From positions 2,914,001 through 2,978,000 of the forward strand of contig CBDCWA010000004.1 of NCBI GenBank assembly GCA_965223255.1: a DNA stretch of 64,000 nucleotides, in the 5' to 3' direction. Position 1 is the stretch's first letter. Every line of letters begins with the position of its first letter. Made by a program: the position numbers and the translations under genes. The notes beneath the pieces were generated by a model, which searched no databases, was not told the origin of the DNA, and saw nothing but the letters and a program-made list of their open reading frames with translations. This DNA comes from CBDCWA01 sp965223255. Its GTDB lineage: Bacteria > Pseudomonadota > Alphaproteobacteria > Rhizobiales > Hyphomicrobiaceae. This document shows positions 7,734 through 16,657 of the stretch, piece after piece.

Positions 7734-8327
7734 TTACGCGGCAGCAGCGCCACACCTGTGCACTTCGCCGATCCAACGCTCCACCATACCGGGTTTTGGA
7801 TGGCTGGCCCCTGAAAAGTAGGTAAAGCGGGCTGGTCTGATGCCTACGAAGCCAAGGATTTGATCCCGCAACTGACGCAGCATGGCACTGTGGTACGCCC
7901 ATCGCATGAACCAGCCTGGCGTGTCCGAGGTAATGATCACACGCCCTGTCCGCCCAGAAAGCATCGGCGTCGGCATGCCCATCCAGTCCGTTTTATGGGT
8001 GTTGAAGGTTCGCCCTGGCAGCAACGCCCGGTCGAACAGCCCCTTGAGCTTGGCCGGTAAGCCGCCCCACCACATCGGCGTTGTGATCACCACATGCTCG
8101 CTCCACACGATGTCTTCCAAGATCCGTTCAAGTTGTGCTTCCAAAGGTTTTTGCTGGTCGTAGCCGCCGAAGCCAAAGTCAGGATCAAACTCCAAGTCGT
8201 GCAGGTGGGTCATCCGAACCTCGTGGCCAGCGCCACGTGCGGCATCGGCGTAAGCCTCGGCGAGCGACTTATTGAGCGAGCTTTGGGCCGGGTGCCCGTT
8301 CAAAATGAAGATACGTTTCGTTGTCAT
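7734..8327 (-). CDS. NAD(P)H-dependent flavodoxin-fold oxidoreductase (197 aa)
   Basis: Quinone reductase/KefF-like enzyme of the flavodoxin_2 family, expected to bind FMN and reduce quinones or electrophiles in the cytoplasm. Visible hallmarks are the flavodoxin start (KRIFILNGHPAQSSLNKSLAE), the HDLEFDPDF segment, TTPMWWGGLPAKLKGLFDR and the C-terminal GxHP-type region. The start is the ATG at 8327, with a TAAGGAGAAC site just before it; the frame extends further upstream but would run over the operator region. It is divergent from a TetR gene with three palindromes between, so it is probably the regulated target. Confidence 0.85.
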   Translation of the reverse strand: MTTKRIFILNGHPAQSSLNKSLAEAYADAARGAGHEVRMTHLHDLEFDPDFGFGGYDQQKPLEAQLERILEDIVWSEHVVITTPMWWGGLPAKLKGLFDRALLPGRTFNTHKTDWMGMPTPMLSGRTGRVIITSDTPGWFMRWAYHSAMLRQLRDQILGFVGIRPARFTYFSGASHPKPGMVERWIGEVHRCGAAAA

Positions 8328-8342
8328 GGCGTTCTCCTTAAA

Positions 8343-8408
8343 TTGACCACGGTCAGTTTGATAATGGAGAAATTGACCGCGGTCAATAAAAAAGTTGACC
8401 ATGGTCAT
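8343..8408. promoter_or_regulatory. three TTGACC-NN-GGTCAA operators
   Basis: Palindromes at 8343-8356 (one mismatch), 8373-8386 (perfect) and 8395-8408 (one mismatch) share the arms TTGACC and GGTCAA around two bases. They sit in the 102-bp divergent gap between the oxidoreductase and the TetR gene, so they are the likely binding sites of that TetR for autoregulation and control of the oxidoreductase. Centre spacings are 30 and 22 bp. Confidence 0.75.
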
Positions 8409-8429
8409 ATTTTTTGAGAAAATGGTGTT

Positions 8430-9029
8430 ATGGCAAGAGCAATCCAGAAGAGAACGCTCGCAACCCGGGCCCGCCTCATTGCGGCTTCTGAGAAGATAAT
8501 CGACCAAGCAGGTTACGAAGCGCTGCGCGTCGAGGACGTGGTGCAGCGGGCTGGCACGGCTAAGGGGACGTTCTTTGCCCACTTTCGTGACAAGGATGCA
8601 TTGATGGACCAGATCATAGGTCGCCGGATCGATGCTCAACTGGACCAATTAGACGCCAGAGATGTACCGCGCGACGTCGAGGAAATGGTTGGAGCGCTCG
8701 TACCGGTCTGCGAATTTATGACCTGCGAACGCTATGTGTTCGATGTCATCCTGCGCCACTCAGGCGCCGCCGCCATCGAGGACATCGGCCCCATCGCGGC
8801 AACATTCGGCCGCCAGATTGAGATCCTGGAGGGGTGGTTATCCGCATCAACATTTCGTCGCGACATTCCCGCTGACCTTCAGGCCGAGGGGGTGCACGCG
8901 TTCATGATGCAGGCCATGGCAACAAAGTTCTGCGCTCTTCATAATGCGCAATCGATAAGCGAGCGCCTTATACCGTATCTCAAAGCGTGGCTGACACCTG
9001 GCGGCGAGCGCGCACCAACCCGGTGTTAG
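8430..9029 (+). CDS. TetR/AcrR-family repressor (199 aa)
   Basis: One-component repressor. The N-terminal TetR helix-turn-helix spans about residues 33-52 (RVEDVVQRAGTAKGTFFAHF), followed by FRDKDALM as in classic members. The C-terminal ligand-binding half is helical and unassigned. It is divergent from a flavodoxin-fold oxidoreductase across three palindromic operators, an arrangement typical of electrophile- or quinone-sensing regulators. The inducer cannot be told from the sequence. Confidence 0.87.
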   Translation: MARAIQKRTLATRARLIAASEKIIDQAGYEALRVEDVVQRAGTAKGTFFAHFRDKDALMDQIIGRRIDAQLDQLDARDVPRDVEEMVGALVPVCEFMTCERYVFDVILRHSGAAAIEDIGPIAATFGRQIEILEGWLSASTFRRDIPADLQAEGVHAFMMQAMATKFCALHNAQSISERLIPYLKAWLTPGGERAPTRC

Positions 9030-9128
9030 AAAATCGCGCTGATGTCAGAGAATGGTCAAAACAGGTTGTTTTGCGGGTCGGCGCCGAGGACACTCGGCAT
9101 CGATCAGCCTTTGCCGACAATTGTTATC

Positions 9129-9932
9129 TCAGAACCCGGGCAGAACAAGCACACGCCGCTTTTGCGGTATTGTGTCTCTGGAGACAACGATACTTGCCAC
9201 CTTATGGCGCACTACTTCGTACTTGCGCGCGCGCGCGCGCTTCAAGAACGCAGCCAGTCCCCATTCGGAGAAGTAATGCATCGGTATCACGAGAGGGGCG
9301 TGCAGCGACTTCAAAACATCCATCATGGCACCGACTTCAAGCGTATAACTCCCATCGACAGGAACAAACACAATGTCCATCTTGCCGATTTGGGCAATTT
9401 GCTGATTGGTCAGCCTGTGATGGAGATGACCGAGGTGTGCAATGCATAAGCCTGCGGTTTCGAATATGAAGATCGAGTTGCCGTACGCCATTCTGCCATC
9501 ATTCCACGTTCGGGTGTCTGTCGGCACGTTTCTGATCCGGACATCTTCGATTTTGATGTTGTGTTTTGCAGGCCCGCCGGCGGGGTTCCAACCACGCAAC
9601 ACATGGCGAATTCTCTTGTCGGGCGTATCGCTATAGTGGGTGTCGTGCGCTTGATTCATCGTGGCGACGGTCGGCACGCTTTTGGGCACAACGTAATCAT
9701 TGTAGTCGGTCGCTATCTTAACTCCTTTTGCAGACTCGATCATGAACGTTGAATGGCCGACAAACGAGATCCGAATCTGGCCAGATTTTAAAGCGGCGTG
9801 GTGCAAGTGCCTCTTCCAAGGCGCCTCCGCGACAGCCACGCAACGACTTTGTGCGAGGGCCGGAAATGCTGACAGCGCAAGCAGCAACAACCCGAGGAGA
9901 TTGGAAACGAGGGAAAATCGGCTGGTGGGCAT
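9129..9932 (-). CDS. secreted metallo-beta-lactamase-fold hydrolase (267 aa)
   Basis: UlaG/RomA-like MBL-fold protein with an N-terminal signal peptide (hydrophobic core LLGLLLLALSAFPALA, cleavage likely after ALA). Motifs are FVGHSTFMIES, a TDYNDY segment instead of the usual THxHxDH, IAHLGHLHH, VPVDGSYT and IPMHYF. The altered second motif means the usual two-zinc HxHxDH site is not complete, so catalysis is uncertain. The start is the ATG at 9932, preceded by GGAG at six bases; an upstream ATG at 9944 overlaps that site. The run of eight GC dinucleotides at 9225-9240 codes for an Arg-Ala-Arg-Ala stretch. Confidence 0.75.
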   Translation of the reverse strand: MPTSRFSLVSNLLGLLLLALSAFPALAQSRCVAVAEAPWKRHLHHAALKSGQIRISFVGHSTFMIESAKGVKIATDYNDYVVPKSVPTVATMNQAHDTHYSDTPDKRIRHVLRGWNPAGGPAKHNIKIEDVRIRNVPTDTRTWNDGRMAYGNSIFIFETAGLCIAHLGHLHHRLTNQQIAQIGKMDIVFVPVDGSYTLEVGAMMDVLKSLHAPLVIPMHYFSEWGLAAFLKRARARKYEVVRHKVASIVVSRDTIPQKRRVLVLPGF

Positions 9933-10149
9933 TCTGAACTCCATGACATTGACCAGTGCGATCGTCTTCTGCAACGCGCCAGATTTAATGCGCTGGGACA
10001 CGAGTTGGGAAACAGGAGTGTTGGACAGATCGCATCAGCATCCTCTACGGCGATCATTTGCCTTCACATGACGCGTTTCACACACCGTCTCTCAACGGAG
10101 GTATGAGGTATTCGATCAGCCCAGCACCTAATTTGCTTCCGTCATGTCG

Positions 10150-11025
10150 TCATTTATTGCCATTAATCACGTCGTAGACATTGCAGGCAATGCCGGTTGC
10201 TTCATAGCCGTCCTGGCCCGTCGCTTGTGCGATTGCAAACATCTGATAGGCGAGGCTGACAAACGGCATCGGGACCTCCATGTCGCGCGCCATGTCGAGG
10301 CCAAAGGCAACGTCTTTCGGCATCCATGATTTGCGGGGCTTATATTTACCACTTACTATAATGTCCATGATGCGCGCGGTTGCAACGGAATCTTGCTGGG
10401 AGTTTTTCATGATGGTCTGAAAGGTGGGCTCATCAAGACCGCCTTTTTTTAACCAACTGCAGATCTCGGCAAGCGTCAGGTGTTGAACAGCTGCAAACAT
10501 CGCCATGGCATTCTTGACAAGCTTGGCATTGCCGAGTTCGCCAACGTGCAGAACTGACTTGGCCATTGGTTCAAAGATCGGTTGGTATTCGTCGAATGGC
10601 GCCTTGGGCCCCGATATCCAGAGCGCCAGTTGGCCGGCCGCCGCGACTTCTTCAACGCCGCCTGCGGCAGCGTCAATCACGGTCCAGCCCTTCTGGTTCA
10701 GTGCATTGCTGGCGGCAACGATTGTCTCTTTATCGATGCTGCTGAAGTCAATCCAAACCTTGCTGCCGGCGGTCGCCTCGCCCAGTCCATCTTTGCCGTG
10801 AGCGACAGCTTTGACGGCATCATTGTGCGGTAGCATCGAAAGCACGATCTCTGAGGCTTCTGCGACGGCTTTTGGCGAGTCTTTGAACTCGGCGCCCTGG
10901 TCCTCAAGGCCCTTGGCTTGCTCGCGTCTCAAATCGTGCACGACCAAGCTATATCCCGCTTTGATAAGGTTGGCTGCCATGCCGCTGCCCATGCCGCCGG
11001 TGCCGATAAATCCAAGCGTCTTCAT
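10150..11025 (-). CDS. NAD(P)-dependent beta-hydroxyacid dehydrogenase (291 aa)
   Basis: Member of the 3-hydroxyisobutyrate/tartronate-semialdehyde dehydrogenase family. The Rossmann nucleotide site is at the N-terminus (GFIGTGGMGSGMAANLIKAG), the substrate loop appears as DAAAGGVEEVAAAGQLALWISG (family pattern DAPVSGG, here altered), and the catalytic lysine is in LVKNAMA. Length is normal. The ATG at 11025 has a GGAG site nine bases upstream. The substrate is not predictable; the altered loop argues against a classic MmsB. Confidence 0.85.
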   Translation of the reverse strand: MKTLGFIGTGGMGSGMAANLIKAGYSLVVHDLRREQAKGLEDQGAEFKDSPKAVAEASEIVLSMLPHNDAVKAVAHGKDGLGEATAGSKVWIDFSSIDKETIVAASNALNQKGWTVIDAAAGGVEEVAAAGQLALWISGPKAPFDEYQPIFEPMAKSVLHVGELGNAKLVKNAMAMFAAVQHLTLAEICSWLKKGGLDEPTFQTIMKNSQQDSVATARIMDIIVSGKYKPRKSWMPKDVAFGLDMARDMEVPMPFVSLAYQMFAIAQATGQDGYEATGIACNVYDVINGNK

Positions 11026-11220
11026 AGTTTCAACTCCCTAGAATGTTCCCTGCCAAGTCTATGACATATCGCCAACGACATTTTACCGAGGCCAAGCCTG
11101 CGTCAAGGCCAAATCCACCCTGGTCGCGTTTATGACTCTTTGCCACAACGAAAGCCGATTGCATTTGCTATCATCCAGACAACCGGTTTCGCCCGCCAAT
11201 CCGCGGCGTGGTATTCAGCA

Positions 11221-11285
11221 TCAGAAACGGATGCCGAAGACAATGGTCAACGCAATTGTCCACTGCTCGCCGCTAGGGACTTGGC
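11221..11285 (-). pseudogene. C-terminal remnant of an outer-membrane beta-barrel protein
   Basis: Directly after, and slightly overlapping, the end of the RND gene, another minus-strand frame reads SGEQWTIALTIVFGIRF and stops at 11221-11223. An alternating hydrophobic strand ending in Phe is the signature of the last strand of outer-membrane barrels. No start or upstream body exists, so this is probably a deleted gene fused to the RND tail. The rest of the gap to 11025 holds nothing recognisable. Confidence 0.35.
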
Positions 11286-14200
11286 GTGGTTGGTGCGACC
11301 GCTGATGGCGTGCGCCCGGTGACGCGCTCGCGCACGCTTTGAATGGCGACATAGAGAACCGGTACAAACAGCATTCCAATCATGGTCGCCGCAAGCATAC
11401 CAAAAAACACCACGTAACCTACGGAGAGGCGACTGGCGGCACCCGCACCAGTGGCAAAAAGCAGCGGTGATACCCCAAGGATGAATGAAAGTGCCGTCAT
11501 CATAACGGCGCGAAAACGGGTTCTCGCGGCATCGATTGCAGACTCAACAAGGCTGTCGCCAGCATCTCGTCGCAATTTGGCGAACTCGACAATCAGGATT
11601 GCGCTCTTCGACGCCAGACCTATGAGCATAACCAAACCGATTTGGGCATAAAGGTTATTGTTGAGGAATGGTATGAGCCAGAGCGGTATGAGCGCACCAA
11701 ACGCAGCCAATACGACCGACAGGATCACGGATACCGGCGTCGTCCAGCTTTCATACTGGGCAACCAGAAAGAGGTAGGCAAAAATCAATGCCAGCGCGAA
11801 GATAGCGACGACAAGATTTCCAGCCTTCAGTTGCTGCTGTGCGGTCCCCGTCCAGGAGATTGCATAGCCGGGCGGTAATGCTTTCGACGCTGCACGTTCA
11901 AGAGCAATAATAGCTTGGCCAGAACTATATCCCCTGGCCGGGTTGGCCGTAATCGATGCGCTCTTATAGATATTGTAACGCTTGATTGAGAGCGGCCCAA
12001 GGACCGGCTTCACCTGTACGAGGGTGCTAAGCGGAACCATTTCGTTTGCCGCGTTTCGTACATAGAGCCGATTGATATCATCGATTTTGTTGCGGAACCG
12101 CGCCTCCGCCTGAATGATCACCCGGTAGACTTTCCCGTAAAGATTAAAATCGTTGATGTAGGAAGAGCCGAATTGCGCCTGTAACGTCTTGAATATTTCT
12201 GAAATGGGGACACCGAGGACCTGCGCTTTGTCGCGATCAACGTCGAGAAAAAGCTGCGGAACGTTGGCAGAGAATGTGCTGAAGACCTGTGCCAATTCGG
12301 GCTGCTGATTGGCTGCGAATACCAAACTTCGGGTTACAGCTGCGAGTTCCTGTGGCGTCCCACCTGTCAAATCCTGCAACTTAGCCTCGACACCGCCGCC
12401 GGTTCCGAGCCCGATGATCGGTGGGATTGGGAACGCAAAAGCATTCGCCGAGGCAATTGTCGCGAGCCTCGCATTTGCCTTTCGCAAGATGCTGAACCAT
12501 TTCTTGTCAAAGCTTGTGCGCTGGGCCCAAGGATCCATAATGAGAATGACCAGTGCCGAGTTCGGCGCGGCACCCGACAATAGACTGTAGCCAGGCACGG
12601 CAAGGACTTCTCGAACGCCGTCTATTTTGCGCAGCATGTCAGACGCACGACGGGTCACATCCTTGGTCCTTGAAAGCGAAGCACCATCGGGCAGCTGAAT
12701 GTTTCCCATCAGCGCGCCCTTATCTTCAAGGGGCAGGAAGCCCGTCGGCACGCGCTGAAAAAGCACACCGGTGGCCGTGAAAAACAATGCGAACACTATC
12801 AAGGATAGTGCAATGCGCCGCACCATCGTACTGGCAAGCGCACCAAATCGGTCTCGCATCCAATCCACGCCAGATGAGAAATATGCGAGCGGTCCGGAGG
12901 GCTGTGTCGCTTCGGGTTTGAGAATGAGCGCACAAAGTGCCGGTGCCAGGGTCAACGCATTGAGCGATGAAATACACACCGCCACACTGATGGTGATGGC
13001 GAATTGGCGGTAGAGGACCCCGGTGATACCCGGCATAAATGAAACCGGTATGAAGACGGCGAGCAGGACCAGCGTGGTCGCAATAACCGGCCCTGTAACC
13101 TGCTCCATAGACTTTCGTGTCGCTGCTCTGACATCGAGGCCCTCCTCGTGCAACAGGCGTTGGACGTTTTCAACGACCACAATGCTGTCATCAACGACGA
13201 CACCGATCGCCAGAATGATTGCAAATAGCGTTATGGTATTAATGGAAAAGCCGACGAGATAGAGAAACGCAAATGTGCCTATGAGCGAGACGGGTATGGC
13301 AAGCGTTGGAATGAGCGTCGATCGCCAATCTGCGAGGAACAGGAATGTCACTGCGACAACGAGTGCAAATGTAATAAAGAGTGTCGTGACAACTTCTTGA
13401 ACGGATGCTCTGACGGCCAACGTCGTATCGTAAACAATTTTGTATTCAACGTCGGGTGGGAAGCGATTTTTCAAGCGCTCCATTTCGGCATAAATTTTGT
13501 TTGCAACTTCAAGAGCATTCGCGCCCGGCGATTGATAGATGCCGATGCCGGCGGCCGGTGAATTATTTAATGTGGTCGTTGATCCATAGTTCTGAGAGCC
13601 AAGCTCGATGCGCGCGACATCCTTTAAGCGTATGAAGGAGCCATCCGAATTGGCACGCAATACAATATTGCCAAATTCCGCGACGGTTTTCAGCCGCCCC
13701 TTCGCCTGTATGGTCAACTGAAACTTGGAGCGTGTGTCGAACGGTGGTGCACCAAGCTGGCCCGCTGTCGCCTGAATGTTTTGGCTGGAAATAGCGTTCG
13801 ATACGTCTGTCGTGGTGAGGTTTAGAGATGTGAGGCGATCTGGATCTAGCCAAACCCGCATCCCATAATCCAGCGGCCCGAATTGCGAGACGCTCCCTAC
13901 ACCTTTGATGCGGGCAAGACTGTCCTGAATATTGATCGATGCGTAGTTGCTCAGGAATAATGCATTGCGAGATTTCTTTGGTGACAAAAGAGTGATCACC
14001 ATGAGAAGGCTGGACGACTGCTTCTTCGTCGTCACGCCGCTGCGTGTCACTTCTGCAGGCAATTGGGCAGTCGCAGTTGCCACGCGATTTTGAACGTTGA
14101 CGGCCGCGATGTCTGGATTGGTTCCAACTTCGAACGTAACAGTCAGTGTATAGCTGCCATCATTGTTGCTGTCGGATGACATATCGAGCATGTTGTCGAC

Positions 14201-14419
14201 GCCGTTGACCTTATCTTCGATCGGCGCGGCAACAGACTGTGCAACTGCCGTTGCATTTGCCCCTGTGTAGTTTGCCTTGACTTGCACTTGCGGCGGCGCA
14301 ATGTTTGGGAACTCTTCCACCGGCAGCGCTGCAAGGGCAATAAGCCCCGCCAGCGATATGACCAGTGAAATCACCAAAGCGAACTTCGGTCGGTCAATGA
14401 AAAAGGCCGAAAACATCAT
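11273..14419 (-). CDS. RND multidrug efflux permease, HAE1 family (1048 aa)
   Basis: Inner-membrane proton-driven pump of the AcrB/MexB type. The protein has full length, two repeats each of six helices and a large periplasmic loop. The proton-relay Asp pair is in TM4 (GVVVDDSIVVVENVQR) and the partner Lys in TM10 (LASKSAILIVEFAK). The N-terminus MMFSAFFIDRPKFALVI is typical. It follows the adaptor gene by 17 bases in one operon. No outer-membrane factor gene follows, only a barrel remnant. Drug specificity is unknown. Confidence 0.93.
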   Translation of the reverse strand: MMFSAFFIDRPKFALVISLVISLAGLIALAALPVEEFPNIAPPQVQVKANYTGANATAVAQSVAAPIEDKVNGVDNMLDMSSDSNNDGSYTLTVTFEVGTNPDIAAVNVQNRVATATAQLPAEVTRSGVTTKKQSSSLLMVITLLSPKKSRNALFLSNYASINIQDSLARIKGVGSVSQFGPLDYGMRVWLDPDRLTSLNLTTTDVSNAISSQNIQATAGQLGAPPFDTRSKFQLTIQAKGRLKTVAEFGNIVLRANSDGSFIRLKDVARIELGSQNYGSTTTLNNSPAAGIGIYQSPGANALEVANKIYAEMERLKNRFPPDVEYKIVYDTTLAVRASVQEVVTTLFITFALVVAVTFLFLADWRSTLIPTLAIPVSLIGTFAFLYLVGFSINTITLFAIILAIGVVVDDSIVVVENVQRLLHEEGLDVRAATRKSMEQVTGPVIATTLVLLAVFIPVSFMPGITGVLYRQFAITISVAVCISSLNALTLAPALCALILKPEATQPSGPLAYFSSGVDWMRDRFGALASTMVRRIALSLIVFALFFTATGVLFQRVPTGFLPLEDKGALMGNIQLPDGASLSRTKDVTRRASDMLRKIDGVREVLAVPGYSLLSGAAPNSALVILIMDPWAQRTSFDKKWFSILRKANARLATIASANAFAFPIPPIIGLGTGGGVEAKLQDLTGGTPQELAAVTRSLVFAANQQPELAQVFSTFSANVPQLFLDVDRDKAQVLGVPISEIFKTLQAQFGSSYINDFNLYGKVYRVIIQAEARFRNKIDDINRLYVRNAANEMVPLSTLVQVKPVLGPLSIKRYNIYKSASITANPARGYSSGQAIIALERAASKALPPGYAISWTGTAQQQLKAGNLVVAIFALALIFAYLFLVAQYESWTTPVSVILSVVLAAFGALIPLWLIPFLNNNLYAQIGLVMLIGLASKSAILIVEFAKLRRDAGDSLVESAIDAARTRFRAVMMTALSFILGVSPLLFATGAGAASRLSVGYVVFFGMLAATMIGMLFVPVLYVAIQSVRERVTGRTPSAVAPTTPSP

Positions 14420-14436
14420 TACCTCGCCTTAGTGGA

Positions 14437-15552
14437 TCAAGACGCTTTGACTGGATTGACGACCATTGTCGGTCGAACCTTTTGGATGCCCTCAATGATA
14501 ACCCGCTCGCCGGTTGCCAATCCGTTGGAAACCACCCAATCCGTCCCCGCTTGGCGGACCGCCTGAATCCTGCGCACCTCAACCTTGTTTGCGCGATCAA
14601 CAACCAGGACAAAGTATCCCTCGCTATCACGCTGCACCGCTATTTGCGGCACGACGATCGAGCGTTCCGTATTTTTTGGCCGAATGACAACAGTAACGAA
14701 TTGACCTGGTAGGAGGAGGCCTTTCGGGTTGGGAAACGCCGCCCGGGCGGTAATGGTGTCTGTGCTTTGGTTGACGTCGGGCGAGAGATAATTGAATTTG
14801 CCCGGCCGCTTGTAATCGGTGCCGTCGGAGAGCCGAAGCGCTGGCGCCACCGGCGGGTTTTTGAGGCTGATCCCCTTCTTGCGTGCATCGATCATCTGCT
14901 TTTCGCTGACGCCAATGGTGACGTATATGGGGTCAATGCTCGTAACGGTTGCCAATGGTTCACTTGACGGTCCGACGAGATTCCCAACGCTGTATTTCGA
15001 CATGCTGATCTTGCCAGATATCGGGCTAACCACCGTCGTGTATCCAAGATCGAGGTTCGCGGCCCGAAGCGCGGCTTTCGCCTTCAGCACATTTGCTTCT
15101 GCAGTGAGTTTGGCCGCACGGGACTGGTCGAGCGACGCCTCCGAGACGACATTGCGCCCTTTTAAGGATCGTTTGCGTTTGTAGTCAGCTTCGGCATTTG
15201 CCTGGGCGGCCTCGGCACTTGCAAGTTCGGCCTTACGCTGGTCGACAACAACCTCATACGGCGCCCTTTCAATTTTAAAAAGGACTTGGCCCTTCTTCAC
15301 GATCCGCCCTTCAATGAAGTTGCGCTTCTCAAGGATACCGCTGACGCGGGCGCGTATCGACACTGTGTCTACGGCGCGTATACGGCCAACATAGCTAAAC
15401 TCGGGCGTGACATCTTTCTCGACAACAGTGTGGACGATCACGCTTGGTAATGGGCGACTGGCCTTTTGTGCCAGAGCGACGTGGCCCGCCAGCACCATTG
15501 AACTCCAAAAAATTAATGTGAAACTGAGATTGAGCGTCGACGGTCTTGTCAT
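14437..15552 (-). CDS. RND efflux periplasmic adaptor subunit (371 aa)
   Basis: Membrane fusion protein linking the RND pump to an outer-membrane channel. It has a signal peptide (LIFWSSMVLAGHVALA), a lipoyl half with RIRAVDTVSIRARVSGIL, a helical hairpin (about residues 95-150, Ala/Lys-rich), the second lipoyl half (GYTTVVSPISGKISMS) and beta-barrel and membrane-proximal domains (GQFVTVVIR). It lacks an obvious lipobox Cys. It is the first gene of the pump operon; no regulator gene lies beside it. Confidence 0.92.
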   Translation of the reverse strand: MTRPSTLNLSFTLIFWSSMVLAGHVALAQKASRPLPSVIVHTVVEKDVTPEFSYVGRIRAVDTVSIRARVSGILEKRNFIEGRIVKKGQVLFKIERAPYEVVVDQRKAELASAEAAQANAEADYKRKRSLKGRNVVSEASLDQSRAAKLTAEANVLKAKAALRAANLDLGYTTVVSPISGKISMSKYSVGNLVGPSSEPLATVTSIDPIYVTIGVSEKQMIDARKKGISLKNPPVAPALRLSDGTDYKRPGKFNYLSPDVNQSTDTITARAAFPNPKGLLLPGQFVTVVIRPKNTERSIVVPQIAVQRDSEGYFVLVVDRANKVEVRRIQAVRQAGTDWVVSNGLATGERVIIEGIQKVRPTMVVNPVKAS

Positions 15553-16657
15553 TGCGATCGTGCCCTTGCTTCAAGAAATGGTGTGTCCGACTATCTATGG
15601 AATGCGGCGAGATTTCAATCAGTGAATTCCGGGCAGAACAGCCTGCGAGCACGGTCTAACAGACGGGCGGAGACGTGTCAGGCAGCCCGCAAGTCCGGAC
15701 CCTTTGGAAGGCCGAAGACGCAACTTTTGGATGGCGAGACGGTTCGCAATCCGAACGCCTGAGGCATTGCGTTCAAGACCAAACGTGTAGAGGGTCTGGT
15801 TTCGCACAAGGCCCTTTTTGATAGGGCTCGGCGAGCAACCAACCGACAATATTCCTTGCGAGTCGCCTGAAAACCTACCCACTCTCGGCCATACGATGAG
15901 GCATGAAACCAACCCGTGGGTGATGTTCTTTCACCCATCATCGACACCGACCCGCGCATGGAATAGTCCGCAGCGCTTCTTGGCAATCGAGCGAATGAAC
16001 GCATGCTGCCCTTCGAGGGCGGTCTAATCGCAAAGATTGCCTCAATGCGGGAGCAAGAAAGGATTTGCCAGACCATCTCTTGTTCGAACCTGGTCTGTCG
16101 ACTACGCGTGCGAAAGTACGATCCAAAATGCGACAGCGAATTGGGCGCCACCACCGCAAGCCACATCACTGAACCCACCGACGACAAATCGGCGTTATCC
16201 CATAAGCAAGCGGTAAAGTTCAGCCGTAGTGCATTGGAAAGTGACCGGTCGCGCGATCTGAGCAGCGATCCTGCGCCGACATAAGCTCCGCCGCCTGTCT
16301 GACCTGTGCCGGGCTTTCACCGCCACGGTCAACAAAGGCGATTTAAAAATCAATCCTGTTGGGGCTGCAAACTATTGGGTTGGCACTGGTGTCGACGCGA
16401 TTCTGCACGACGTAAACCCGATCATCGAATTCCGCTGTTACCAACACGACCAATCACCGGCCGATTTTTTCTCCAAAACACTTTTGTCAAAAAAGAGCAA
16501 AAGTGAAAAATTTCGGACATTAAATAGATTTAGGGCCACCAGTCGCGCCCAAGTGTAGCAGATAATCATTTTCCCTAATTTTTTATGGAAATGGCTTGAA
16601 ATCTAAGTTAATAGATAAGGTAATTGAACAATGTTTAACAATCGGTCTTATAAGTAG
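15553..16657. other. 1.1-kb region without a confident gene
   Basis: Lies between the divergent efflux operon and the secreted-protein gene. Several open frames exist on both strands but none shows codon-like composition, a ribosome binding site or a known motif. From 16256 to about 16555 a plus-strand frame without a start reads VNKGDLKINPVGAANYWVG and VDAILHDVNPIIEFRCYQ, which looks protein-like and may be a decayed gene. The last 150 bases are strongly AT-rich and probably carry promoters. Confidence 0.35.

Noticed and set aside
9225..9240. Run of eight GC dinucleotides as Z-DNA or a phase-variable tract
   Set aside because: It codes for alternating Arg-Ala within the MBL-fold protein and is not in a start region; no sign of frame variation.
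15678..16187. Minus-strand open frame of 169 codons
   Set aside because: Ser/Arg-rich translation without motif or ribosome binding site, overlapping other frames of similar length.
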